Part shown: positions 11,999 to 20,071 of the stretch, in pieces
Layout of the letters: each line of letters begins with the position of its first letter
Position numbering within the stretch: the first letter of the stretch is position 1
Assembly (NCBI GenBank): GCA_002405805.1
Contig: DHMN01000003.1
Coordinates: 7,939 to 29,485 of the forward strand
Source of the DNA: Cyanobacteria bacterium UBA4641
GTDB lineage: Bacteria; Cyanobacteriota; Vampirovibrionia; Gastranaerophilales; Gastranaerophilaceae
DNA length: 21,547 nucleotides
Direction of reading: 5' to 3'
Translations under genes and position numbers: made by a program
The notes under the pieces: model-generated
Seen by the model: only the letters and a program-made list of their open reading frames with translations
Databases searched by the model: none
Told to the model about the DNA's origin: nothing

Positions 11999-14623
11999 AT
12001 GCTAGGCGGAAATGAAATTAGAAAATTATATTTAGACTATTTTAAAAATAAACGTCAACATACAGTTGTAGAAAGTTCAAGTCTTGTACCTGACAACCCT
12101 ACCGTATTATTGACCACAGCAGGCATGTTGCAATTCTTGCCAATATTTTTGGGAATTACACCTTGTCCTTATGAACCTGCAAGAGCAACATCTTGCCAAA
12201 AATGCGCAAGAGCAGGCGGAAAAGATTCAGATATCGAAAACGTAGGTAGAACACCACGCCACCACACATTCTTTGAAATGTTAGGGAACTTCTCTTTTGG
12301 CGATTACTACAAAAAAGAAATTATTCCTTGGGCTTGGGAATTTGTAACCGAAGTTTTGAAATTAGACAAAGACAGACTTTGGATTACAATCTACGAAACA
12401 GATGATGAAGCGTTCAACATTTGGAGAAGTGTAGGAGTTCCGGCAGAAAGAATTAAACGTAAAGGTAAAAAAGACAACTTCTGGGGACCTCCGGGAGCAT
12501 CAGGTTCTTGCGGACCATGTTCAGAAATTCACTACGATTTGGGCGAACAATACAAATGTGACGACCCTAATTGCGGTATCGACACTTGCGAATGTGACAG
12601 ATGGGTTGAAATTTGGAACCTTGTATTTACAGAATTGTACCAAGATGAAGAAGGTAATCAATCTCCTCTAGGTAAGAAAAACGTTGATACAGGCATGGGC
12701 TTAGAGCGTATTGCTATGGTATGCCAAGGAGTTGCATCAACTTTTGAAACAGATTTATTAAAACCGATTATGGACAAAGTTTCAGAAATGAGCGGAGTGC
12801 CTTACAAAAAATCTGAAAAAACAGATGTTTCTCTAAGAATTATCACAGACCACGCAAGATGCGTATCATTCTTGATTTCTGACGGTGTTATTCCAGGAAA
12901 TGAAGGAAGAAGTTATGTTTTGCGTATGATTTTGAGACGTGCATTGCGCCACGGCAAAATTTTGGGAATGGAATTACCGTTCTTGTACAAATTGGTTGAC
13001 GTAATTGTTGAAAACTATGGCGAAGCATACCCTGATTTGGTTAAAAACAAACAAAAAATCATCGATACAATTAAAAAAGAAGAAGAACGTTTTGCAAAAA
13101 CTCTTGACAGAGGCTACAAAATGCTTGATGAATTTATCGATGCGAAAAAAGACATTGATGGCGAAAGTGCATTCAAGCTTTACGATACTTTCGGCTTCCC
13201 ATTTGAATTAACAAAAGAAATCGCAGAAGAAAACGGCTTGAAAATCGATGAAGCAGGCTTTAAAGCAGCAATGCAAGAACAAAAAGAACGCGCAAAAGCT
13301 GCAACTGCAAAAATCAGTGTAACAGGCGATATGAAATATGCTAAAATCGAAAAAGAAGTTGGCTCAACTGAATTTATCGGTTATTGCGAAAATGAATGTT
13401 CAGATGCTAAAATTTTGGCTCAAGTAGAAGGCGAAGGATATGTTGATATCGTATTAAACAAAACTCCATTCTACGCAGAATGTGGTGGTCAGGTTGGTGA
13501 TAGTGGCTACTTAGAAAGTGCAAACCTAAAAGCCGAAGTTTTAACAACTTTCAAAGTAAATGACTTATACGTTCACAGATGTAATGTTCTAAACGGAGAA
13601 GTTACAATCGGAGATGTTGTAAAAGCATCAATTGATGTTCCAAGAAGAGAAGAAATCAGACTTCACCACACATCTGCTCACTTACTTCAAGCAGCACTTG
13701 TTAAAGTTCTTGGTTCAGAAGTAAAACAAGCAGGTTCTTATGTTGAAGAAAACCGTATGAGATTTGACTTTACATTCTCAAGAGCAATGAAACCTGAAGA
13801 AATCGTAAAAACAGAAAACTTGATGAACAAATGGATTGGTGAAGGCTACAAAGTTGACACAAAAGTTATGGGCATCAAAGAGGCTGAAATGACAGGTGCA
13901 ACTGCTCTATTTGGCGAAAAATACGGCGACACTGTTAGAGTTGTTTCCATCCAAAAAGAAACTCCAAACGGTATTGATTGCATTTCAAAAGAATTTTGTG
14001 CAGGTACTCACGCTCGTCAATTAATTGACCTAAGACTTGCTAAAATCATTTCAGAAAGTGCAATTGCAGCAGGCACAAGACGTATTGAGGTTGTTGTATC
14101 AAAAGCAGCAATCGAATACTTAAATGCAAAATCAACAGAAATCGACAAACTTTCTACAAAATTCAAATCTCACTTTGATGAAGTTGTTGAACGTGTTGAA
14201 AAACTTTCTGATGAAAACAGAGAACTTCAAAAACATGTTGAAAAACTTGAAGAAGAAAATGCAAGAAACAAATTTGCATCATTCATTTCAAGAGCTCAAG
14301 ATATTGAAGGCGGCAAGTTGTTCATTTCTAAAGTTGAAGGGCTTAAACCAATCGGTATTAAAATCGGTTTGGAATATTTGTCTAACAAACTTGGAAACAG
14401 CGTAATTATTCTTGCAGGCGAAACAACCGTTGCAGTTAAAGTTTCTGACAACTTTGTTAAACTCGGTATCAATGCCGGTAAACTTGTTGGCGAAATTGCA
14501 AGAGCTACAGGCGCAAACGGCGGTGGTCGTCCAAACTTTGCTCAAGGTGGTGTAAAAGACGCATCTAAGTTAGATGAAATTTTGACAAAAATTGAAGAAG
14601 AAATCAAATCTGTCAAAGCTTAA
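11999..14623 (+). CDS. alaS: Alanyl-tRNA synthetase
   Basis: This 874-residue class II synthetase is of normal length. The ATG at 11999 is chosen because it begins the standard N-terminus (GNEIRKLYLDYF) and follows AAGGA; the longer frame from 11936 runs through the promoter. Aminoacylation-domain blocks include TSCQKCARAGGKDSDIENVG (65-84) and FFEMLGNFSFGDY. A four-cysteine insert (CDDPNCGIDTCEC, 187-199) lies in the catalytic domain and may bind zinc, as in some bacterial lineages. The editing domain has its HxxxH zinc site in HHTSAHLLQ (about 556) and the second half in FCAGTH (about 667-671). The C-terminal oligomerisation domain ends with GGGRPNFAQGG. It charges tRNA-Ala and edits mischarged Ser/Gly. 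It is a single-gene unit with its own promoter and terminator. Confidence 0.97.
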   Translation: MLGGNEIRKLYLDYFKNKRQHTVVESSSLVPDNPTVLLTTAGMLQFLPIFLGITPCPYEPARATSCQKCARAGGKDSDIENVGRTPRHHTFFEMLGNFSFGDYYKKEIIPWAWEFVTEVLKLDKDRLWITIYETDDEAFNIWRSVGVPAERIKRKGKKDNFWGPPGASGSCGPCSEIHYDLGEQYKCDDPNCGIDTCECDRWVEIWNLVFTELYQDEEGNQSPLGKKNVDTGMGLERIAMVCQGVASTFETDLLKPIMDKVSEMSGVPYKKSEKTDVSLRIITDHARCVSFLISDGVIPGNEGRSYVLRMILRRALRHGKILGMELPFLYKLVDVIVENYGEAYPDLVKNKQKIIDTIKKEEERFAKTLDRGYKMLDEFIDAKKDIDGESAFKLYDTFGFPFELTKEIAEENGLKIDEAGFKAAMQEQKERAKAATAKISVTGDMKYAKIEKEVGSTEFIGYCENECSDAKILAQVEGEGYVDIVLNKTPFYAECGGQVGDSGYLESANLKAEVLTTFKVNDLYVHRCNVLNGEVTIGDVVKASIDVPRREEIRLHHTSAHLLQAALVKVLGSEVKQAGSYVEENRMRFDFTFSRAMKPEEIVKTENLMNKWIGEGYKVDTKVMGIKEAEMTGATALFGEKYGDTVRVVSIQKETPNGIDCISKEFCAGTHARQLIDLRLAKIISESAIAAGTRRIEVVVSKAAIEYLNAKSTEIDKLSTKFKSHFDEVVERVEKLSDENRELQKHVEKLEEENARNKFASFISRAQDIEGGKLFISKVEGLKPIGIKIGLEYLSNKLGNSVIILAGETTVAVKVSDNFVKLGINAGKLVGEIARATGANGGGRPNFAQGGVKDASKLDEILTKIEEEIKSVKA

Positions 14624-14648
14624 AATTTGAAAAAAAATTCTATAAATG

Positions 14649-14677
14649 CCCCGCAAAAAATATTTTGTGGGGTTTTT
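14649..14677 (+). terminator. Rho-independent terminator after alaS
   Basis: CCCCGCAAAA (14649-14658) pairs with TTTTGTGGGG (14663-14672), with one G-T pair and a four-base loop, followed by five Ts. It lies 25 bases after the alaS stop codon. Confidence 0.9.
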
Positions 14678-14704
14678 ATATAAAAAAGTAGAAGGAGAAT
14701 ATAT

Positions 14705-14959
14705 ATGGCATTTAAAGTAAACAGTTTAAACCCATTTGATAAAGGATTTTTCGGAAAAACAATGCAAGCTTATGCAAAAGAATACAAAGGAAAAGTGCTA
14801 ACACCATCTAAGCTTGAACAATCAAGTATTGATGATTTAAACAAATACTTTTCAAAGAAAATGATTACGGAAAGATTGGAAAAATCTCCAACAACAGATG
14901 TTTTCAAGGCGGAAACACCTATTGAACCGGACTTTAGTTTTCCAAATCTTATTCAATAG
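14705..14959 (+). CDS. 84-residue hypothetical protein
   Basis: This small soluble protein has a strong Shine-Dalgarno (AAGGAGA) before the ATG. It begins MAFKVNSLNPFDKGFFGKTM and is basic and helical in its first two thirds, with a proline/acid-rich tail (AETPIEPDFSFPNLIQ). It has no signal peptide, membrane segment or known motif. It lies between the alaS terminator and a bidirectional terminator, so it depends either on read-through or on a promoter I could not locate in the 27 bases between. No function can be assigned. Confidence 0.7.
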   Translation: MAFKVNSLNPFDKGFFGKTMQAYAKEYKGKVLTPSKLEQSSIDDLNKYFSKKMITERLEKSPTTDVFKAETPIEPDFSFPNLIQ

Positions 14960-14980
14960 ATATTCAATTAAAATAAGCTA

Positions 14981-15016
14981 AAAAAGGTCAGGATTTTGAA
15001 TAACCCTGACCTTTTT
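14981..15016. terminator. Bidirectional rho-independent terminator
   Basis: AAAAAGGTCAGG (14981-14992) pairs with CCTGACCTTTTT (15005-15016) around a 12-base loop. The A/T flanks give a T-run on either strand, so it can end both the 84-residue gene on plus and the GH57 gene on minus. Confidence 0.9.
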
Positions 15017-15030
15017 AATGCCTTTATCTT

Positions 15031-17559
15031 TTAAGCTAATGCCAATTTATCTAACTTAACCTTGTAAAAATCGACATTTATATTCAATCTCACACCGATT
15101 TCAAGCAACAATTTCACAAACTTGATATCTTTGTCTTTTGGAGATTCCATATTATTTGCAATAATATCACCGATTCTATGATAAATCTTGTTATAATAAA
15201 TATTTTGAGCCTCAGAAATATCAATTTGCAGGTCTAATTTTTCAATTATGTCAAACAAATCAACAATCGCATCTGCCTGTTGGATTTCAAAACTCTTAGT
15301 CAAGCGATTCAAATTCATAATAATTTTCTTGGCAAAGCTGTTATTTGACGGAGTTTTGTCAATTTCAATATTCATTTTTTTAGATTCAAAATTGATATCC
15401 ATAATTTGTTGAATAATTGAACGGTCAACAAAACCATCGCTATGAGCTAACAAGTCATTATACTTATGGCTCAATGCATAACCTGCTGAAATTTTAAACT
15501 CGGTTGGAATTTCCAAACCTAAACTTTGCATGTGATAAATTGAACCCTTACCTTGGTCATACATATCTTTATATGTATCGGCAAATTTTTCCATTTGGTC
15601 TTTCAATAAGATTTGAAGAATTTTCTTTCTTTCTTCAATAAAGATATCCTTCAATGTGAAATATTCTTTACCGAATTTTTCGTCCAAAGCTCTGATAATT
15701 TCAGTGAACGGCTTTAACATAAATGTTTTTATCAAAGATTGTTTCAAATTTTGGTATTCTTCATTACTTGAAAATTCTTTGATTGCACAATGGAAATCAC
15801 CATCGGAATACTGCATCAGGGCGAACATCAAGTCTACTCTTTGCAAGGTAACTTTTGAACGGATTTCGATATGACCGATTACAAAATTTGAATTACTTTT
15901 TTCAACTCTTTGATAATCATCCTGTTTTACGGTGTAGCAATAAACCTCTTCCTCTTCTTCAAAATCTTGATACAAAGAAGATATTGCCCACAAACAAGCA
16001 ATCTGTTTTGCAGTAACAACAGAAGGTCTTACAAATCGTTCATAAATATCACGACCTGTACCATACTCTTGAATATTACTTTTTGCTTGAGCCAATATTT
16101 CCAAGAAATGATCTTCAAAATCTTCATTACTAAATCGAGCGGCCAATTGCATAGCACGCGCAGCATATTTCATAATCTGAACAGTTTCAATACCAGAAAT
16201 TTCAGAGAAAAACCAACCGCAACTTGTGTACATCAACAAGGCTTGACGTTGAATTTCCAACAATTCCATACCGCGGATTCTGTCTTCTTCTGACAAATCA
16301 GCTTTAAAATGCTCTTTTTGGAACTTTTTAATATTTGAATAACTTCTATCAAGTATAACTTCAATATACTGATTACGAACTTCCCAAACATCTTTGTTAT
16401 AATATTTTGCACCTTCACGCTCAAAAATCTCTGCAAAATGGTCTCTCAAATAGTCTAGCGCATTTCTCAACGGCTCTCTCCATTTTTGATTCCACCCCGG
16501 ATGACCGCCTGTAGAACAACCGCAATCTTCTTTCCATCTGCCAACACCATGGAAACAGCTCCAAGAAGATGCTTGTTTAATATCAACCTCATAATCACTT
16601 CTGTATTTTGCCAAATATTCAGCGTAATTTGTGATTTTGAAACCTTCATCTTCGGCTTTGATTTTCAACACATAAGAAAGTGCCATATCACCAAATTTTG
16701 TATGGTGACCATAACTTTCACCATCTGTTGCAATATTTATCAATTGAGGATAGTCTCTGAGTTCAGACACCCCTTCTTTTAAACGTTTGATAAACTTGTT
16801 ACCATCGGTTAATAATTCATCAAAAGCGACAGAACGAGAAATTGCCCCATCATAGAAGAACAAATCAATTGATTTTTTAGGGTCACTTTTGATTGTGTAT
16901 TTGTAAGACCTTGCAGGGTCGATATTGCCCCAGCTTACATCTTGCCAATTTTTGTCAGAAGATTTCTTCATCTTCAAAGCCTGATATGGAGACAATACCG
17001 TAAATTTGATTCCGCTATCAACCAAAACATTAAGAGTTGCATCATCAACAGCAGTTTCTGCAAGCCAAATCCCTTCAGGTTTTCTGCCAAAACGATATTC
17101 AAAATCACGAATACCCCATTTTACTTGCGTTTCTTTGTCTCGGTTATTTGCAAGTGGCATAATTATGTGATTATAAACCTGCGCCATTGCATTACCATGA
17201 CCATCGTGTTGTGAAATACTTTCAATATCAGCTTTGATAATTCTTTCATAAGTCAAAGGGGCATAAGTTTCTAACCAAGAAAGCAGAGTCGGTCCAAAGT
17301 TAAAACTCATATATTCATAGTTATTAACAATGTCCAAAATTCGATTACGGTTGTCAACAATACGAGAAACTGAATTCGGATTGTAACACTCTTTGCAAAT
17401 CCTTTCATTCCAATCGTGATAAGGAAGTGCACTGTCTTGCAATTCAATAGCCTCCAACCACGGATTTTCTCTCGGTGGTTGATAGAAGTGTCCATGAATA
17501 GTTAAAAATTTCTCATTTTTTGCCGTTTTTGTATTGTCGTTTGCCATAATCTTGTCCAT
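15031..17559 (-). CDS. Glycoside hydrolase family 57 protein with DUF3536 C-terminal region
   Basis: This is an 842-residue protein. The GH57 N-terminal block LTIHGHFYQPPRENPW (19-34) is clear. The family nucleophile motif appears as GIWLAETAVDD with E168, and the acid/base motif as IATDGESYGHH with D279. A conserved tract with CFHGVGRWKEDCGC and GGHPGWNQKWR closes the catalytic region near residue 390. The rest is the mainly helical DUF3536 region found in Cyanobacteria and other lineages. GH57 enzymes act on alpha-glucans as amylases, glucanotransferases or branching enzymes; which activity this has cannot be told. There is no signal peptide, so it is cytoplasmic and may act in glycogen turnover. 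The ATG at 17559 gives the full length; the ATG at 17547 (MANDNT) is equally possible. It follows the OB-like gene by 19 bases. Confidence 0.88.
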   Translation of the reverse strand: MDKIMANDNTKTAKNEKFLTIHGHFYQPPRENPWLEAIELQDSALPYHDWNERICKECYNPNSVSRIVDNRNRILDIVNNYEYMSFNFGPTLLSWLETYAPLTYERIIKADIESISQHDGHGNAMAQVYNHIIMPLANNRDKETQVKWGIRDFEYRFGRKPEGIWLAETAVDDATLNVLVDSGIKFTVLSPYQALKMKKSSDKNWQDVSWGNIDPARSYKYTIKSDPKKSIDLFFYDGAISRSVAFDELLTDGNKFIKRLKEGVSELRDYPQLINIATDGESYGHHTKFGDMALSYVLKIKAEDEGFKITNYAEYLAKYRSDYEVDIKQASSWSCFHGVGRWKEDCGCSTGGHPGWNQKWREPLRNALDYLRDHFAEIFEREGAKYYNKDVWEVRNQYIEVILDRSYSNIKKFQKEHFKADLSEEDRIRGMELLEIQRQALLMYTSCGWFFSEISGIETVQIMKYAARAMQLAARFSNEDFEDHFLEILAQAKSNIQEYGTGRDIYERFVRPSVVTAKQIACLWAISSLYQDFEEEEEVYCYTVKQDDYQRVEKSNSNFVIGHIEIRSKVTLQRVDLMFALMQYSDGDFHCAIKEFSSNEEYQNLKQSLIKTFMLKPFTEIIRALDEKFGKEYFTLKDIFIEERKKILQILLKDQMEKFADTYKDMYDQGKGSIYHMQSLGLEIPTEFKISAGYALSHKYNDLLAHSDGFVDRSIIQQIMDINFESKKMNIEIDKTPSNNSFAKKIIMNLNRLTKSFEIQQADAIVDLFDIIEKLDLQIDISEAQNIYYNKIYHRIGDIIANNMESPKDKDIKFVKLLLEIGVRLNINVDFYKVKLDKLALA

Positions 17560-17578
17560 ACCTTATTTAATAAAAACC

Positions 17579-18079
17579 TTACTTTTTAACATCTTTTTTA
17601 ACTTTGTTAATTACTTCAAAAGTATCAACATCCATCCAAGGGTCACCTAATGCTGTTGAAAATACTCTGCCTGAAAATCTGACTTCATCACCTGCATTCA
17701 AGTCAATGTGTTTTTCAGCAACTTCTTTTTTCAAAAAGATTTTCAATTCAGACAACGGAATGTCGTGGTCTTTTACATCAGGTCTTTGGATTAAAAAAGA
17801 AATGTATTTGTCGTGTTCTCTCATTGCGGGCTTGTAATCCAAACCCAATGCTGAAAACTTGTCAAATTTGCCTGTAATTCTGATATTACGGTTAAGATAT
17901 TTGTAAGGATTAGAAATCAATTCTAAAGGATTGACATCTCTATACTGAGCTTGCGGCATAGCAGGAGCTGAAACTACAGGTGCTGCAACCGTAGAATTTG
18001 TAACATTCAATGAGTTTGAACCGATGCCAATACCCATTGCTACCAATAATCCTAATGAAATTATATAAAATTTTCTCAT
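17579..18079 (-). CDS. Exported small protein with OB-fold-like domain
   Basis: This 166-residue protein has an N-terminal hydrophobic segment (about 4-24) that acts as a signal peptide or anchor, then a Pro/Ala-rich linker. The domain from about 50 to 160 begins LISNPYKYLNRNIRITGKFD, has GLDYKPAMREHDKYISFLI in the middle, and ends GDEVRFSGRVFSTALGDPW. The pattern of short strands resembles the OB-fold tRNA_anti-like or BOF-type domain of small periplasmic proteins, but the family is not certain. GAGG precedes the ATG. It is the first gene of a two-gene operon with the GH57 enzyme, although the two proteins seem to work in different compartments. Confidence 0.72.
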   Translation of the reverse strand: MRKFYIISLGLLVAMGIGIGSNSLNVTNSTVAAPVVSAPAMPQAQYRDVNPLELISNPYKYLNRNIRITGKFDKFSALGLDYKPAMREHDKYISFLIQRPDVKDHDIPLSELKIFLKKEVAEKHIDLNAGDEVRFSGRVFSTALGDPWMDVDTFEVINKVKKDVKK

Positions 18080-18171
18080 CGCGACCTCTTATTTAAACTT
18101 ATTAACACTTAGATTTTAGCACACTTTTCAAATAAAATAAACTGTACAAAGTAATAATTTGGCTTTACAAA

Positions 18172-18200
18172 TTTACAAAAGACAAAACATGCTCTACTAT
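18172..18200 (+). promoter_or_regulatory. Promoter of dut
   Basis: A -35 TTTACA (18172-18177), a 17-base spacer and a -10 TACTAT (18195-18200) predict a start near 18207. AAGGAG (18219-18224) lies before the ATG at 18233. The layout is the same as the alaS promoter. Confidence 0.65.
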
Positions 18201-18232
18201 TAAATAATCAAGGGAAGTAAGGAGAAAAAGAC

Positions 18233-18670
18233 ATGACAGTTTTAAAAATAGAAAAATTACCGCACAATCAAATTTTACCGGAATACAAAACAGAAGGCGC
18301 AGCAGGAATGGACTTATGCGCAGCTATATCTGAACCTTTAGAATTAAAACCGTTGGAAAGAACTTTAATCCCAACAGGTTTGAAAATCGAACTTGAACAC
18401 GGATTCGAAGCACAAATCAGACCACGTTCAGGAATGTCAATTAAACACGGTATCACTTTGATTAACTGTGTCGGAACAATCGATGAAGACTATAGAGGAG
18501 AGGTTTGCGTTCCTGTTGTTAACATTTCAAATGAAGCTTACACAATCCAGCCCCAAGAAAGAATTGCCCAAATGGTTATCAGCAAATACGAACAAGCTAA
18601 AATTGAAGTCGTTACCCAATTGACTGAAACAGTTCGCGGTGAAGGCGGCTTTGGCTCAACAGGCAAATAA
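18233..18670 (+). CDS. dut: dUTP diphosphatase (trimeric dUTPase)
   Basis: This 145-residue enzyme hydrolyses dUTP to dUMP and pyrophosphate, keeping uracil out of DNA and supplying dTMP synthesis. All five trimeric dUTPase motifs are present: AGMDL (24-28), RPRSGM (63-68), GTIDEDYRGE (81-90, with the catalytic aspartate), ERIAQMV (109-115), and the C-terminal P-loop-like RGEGGFGSTGK (135-145), which closes over the active site. Length is standard. A good Shine-Dalgarno and promoter precede it, and a weak hairpin separates it from the TM2 genes. Confidence 0.96.
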   Translation: MTVLKIEKLPHNQILPEYKTEGAAGMDLCAAISEPLELKPLERTLIPTGLKIELEHGFEAQIRPRSGMSIKHGITLINCVGTIDEDYRGEVCVPVVNISNEAYTIQPQERIAQMVISKYEQAKIEVVTQLTETVRGEGGFGSTGK

Positions 18671-18717
18671 ATTACAGTCAATGGATGATGAAATAATTAG
18701 AATTTAAGTTTACACTG

Positions 18718-18751
18718 AACTGAGTATGATTTAGCAATTGTACTCAGTTTT
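18718..18751 (+). terminator. Weak terminator or attenuator hairpin between dut and the TM2 genes
   Basis: AACTGAGTA (18718-18726) pairs with TACTCAGTT (18741-18749) around a 14-base loop, followed by only a short T-run. It may reduce rather than stop transcription into the TM2 genes. Confidence 0.5.
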
Positions 18752-18769
18752 GTATATTTAGGAGAAATT

Positions 18770-19111
18770 ATGGATAACGAAACACAAGAACAGGTAACAC
18801 AAACAGACCAATCTCAAAGGTCTTATGTTGTAACATTATTTTTGGCATACTTTTTAGGAATCTTTGGTATTCACAGATTCTACACAGGTTATGTTTTGAT
18901 AGGTTTGATACAACTTTTGACCTGCGGATGTTTTGGATTATGGACAGTTATTGATATTATTTCCTTAACATTGAACAAATACAAAGATGCTCAAGGAAAA
19001 GAATTAAGCAACTACAATCAAGGTTGTGCGCTCATAATTCTATCAGTAATCATTGTACTGTTTATTTTTGGCGGAATTACAGGCGTTTTATCATTCTTCA
19101 CAGGTAAATAA
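18770..19111 (+). CDS. TM2-domain membrane protein A
   Basis: This 113-residue protein has the Pfam TM2 pattern: LAYFLGIFGIHRFYTGYVLIG, then CGCFGLWTVIDIISLTLNKY, two membrane helices joined by a short turn holding G-x-H-R-F-Y-x-G. A third hydrophobic segment (about 87-108) follows. AGGAG precedes the ATG. TM2 proteins are widespread small membrane proteins of unknown biochemical role. It is followed by a paralog after 33 bases, so the pair probably arose by tandem duplication. Confidence 0.88.
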   Translation: MDNETQEQVTQTDQSQRSYVVTLFLAYFLGIFGIHRFYTGYVLIGLIQLLTCGCFGLWTVIDIISLTLNKYKDAQGKELSNYNQGCALIILSVIIVLFIFGGITGVLSFFTGK

Positions 19112-19144
19112 ATTTAATTACACATATAAAGAAAGGAGTTTAGT

Positions 19145-19546
19145 ATGGAAGAAACACAATTGCAAGAATTGAAAGGAAAAAACTGGATGGCAGCAATGTC
19201 ATTATGTTGGTTCCTTGGAATGTACGGTGCTCACCGCTTTTACACAGGTAAAACTAACAGCGGTTGGGCAATGGTAGTTTTGACAGTTTTAGGTATCACT
19301 GCACCAATCTCTGCTATTTGGGCAGTTATTGACGGCTTTAGATTAGCATTGGGTAAATACACTCACGAAGATGGCAGTGAACTATACGAAAGAGTAGACT
19401 GGTTTGGTTATATCTACATTGCGTTAATTGTTCTTGGCGCAATTGCTTTGATATTATACTTTACTGCAATTATCGGAATGATTGCAATGTTTGCTCATAG
19501 CGCAGGAGCTGGTGCAGGCGCAGGTGCTTTGCCTCCTACTCCGTAG
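19145..19546 (+). CDS. TM2-domain membrane protein B
   Basis: This 133-residue paralog of the preceding gene has WFLGMYGAHRFYTGKTNSGW, then WAVIDGFRLALGKYTHEDGS, the same TM2 core. An added C-terminal hydrophobic helix (about 97-120) ends in a short Gly/Ala/Pro tail (HSAGAGAGAGALPPTP). AAAGGAG precedes the ATG. The core residues match copy A, but the helices differ considerably, so the duplication is old. It ends an operon closed by a strong terminator. Confidence 0.88.
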   Translation: MEETQLQELKGKNWMAAMSLCWFLGMYGAHRFYTGKTNSGWAMVVLTVLGITAPISAIWAVIDGFRLALGKYTHEDGSELYERVDWFGYIYIALIVLGAIALILYFTAIIGMIAMFAHSAGAGAGAGALPPTP

Positions 19547-19573
19547 GTTTTTTGAGTTTGGAATGATTATGAG

Positions 19574-19609
19574 AGGCGGCGTGGGCATTTAGCCCACGCC
19601 GCCTTTTTT
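19574..19609 (+). terminator. Strong rho-independent terminator after the TM2 genes
   Basis: AGGCGGCGTGGGC (19574-19586) and GCCCACGCCGCCT (19592-19604) form a perfect GC-rich 13-bp stem with a five-base loop and a T-run to 19609. Confidence 0.95.
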
Positions 19610-19639
19610 GTTATTATCATTTGTTACATTCAAGTCAAT

Positions 19640-19663
19640 AAAAAAGGAACCGATTAAGGTTCC
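19640..19663 (-). terminator. Hairpin with minus-strand T-run
   Basis: GGAACC (19646-19651) and GGTTCC (19658-19663) pair around a six-base loop. On the minus strand six Ts follow. It lies over 400 bases beyond the nearest minus-strand gene end. Confidence 0.55.
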
Positions 19664-19910
19664 ATTTAGTAGGTTAGTTAGTAGTAGGGGAAAAAGGAGG
19701 AAAATTAGTTTTGTTTAATTACATTTTATTTATCGACACTTTTTATGGAAAACTTTAATTTTTGGGATTGGTTTGTTAAGATTTTGTTACAATCAATCGA
19801 AAAGCAAGGGGGCAGGTAAAATACCATATTACAAAGCCACAATGCCAATAGAATATAGGGAACATTTATAAATACAAATAAATATTCCTCAATTCCTCAA
19901 ATTATTCCAT

Positions 19911-19941
19911 AAAAAAAAGCTATGTACTGAGGTGCATAGCT
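19911..19941 (-). terminator. Rho-independent terminator, minus strand
   Basis: AGCTATGTAC (19918-19927) pairs with GTGCATAGCT (19932-19941), with one G-T pair and a four-base loop. On the minus strand it is followed by seven Ts. It stands 80 bases beyond the pseudopilin 2 terminator, so it may end a separate short transcript. Confidence 0.75.
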
Positions 19942-20020
19942 GTTGATTAGGGATATGTGTATCTTAGTCTCTAAGGAGTATATTGTTATATTATCATTTA
20001 TAATTTTTTTGTAATCATAC

Positions 20021-20053
20021 AAAATGATGAGATTTTAAAAATCTCATCATTTT
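20021..20053. terminator. Terminator of pseudopilin gene 2 (bidirectional shape)
   Basis: AAAATGATGAGAT (20021-20033) pairs with ATCTCATCATTTT (20041-20053) around a short A/T loop. On the minus strand a T-run follows. It lies 18 bases beyond the pseudopilin stop codon. Confidence 0.8.
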
Positions 20054-20071
20054 TGAATAAATATTTGAAAC

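Larger units (their letters stand above)
19611..20071. other. Gene-poor spacer with three hairpins shaped as minus-strand terminators
   Basis: No confident gene is seen. The three hairpins at 19640-19663, 19911-19941 and 20021-20053 all have T-runs on the minus strand. A perfect Shine-Dalgarno-like AAGGAGG (19694-19700) on plus is not followed by a long frame. A 24-codon frame on plus (19745-19819) and a 29-codon frame on minus (19865-19776) overlap each other; neither has a ribosome binding site. Confidence 0.5.

Noticed and set aside
15656..17214. Several 60-127-codon plus-strand frames inside the GH57 gene
   Set aside because: They are antisense shadows of a clearly conserved 842-residue gene and lack ribosome binding sites.
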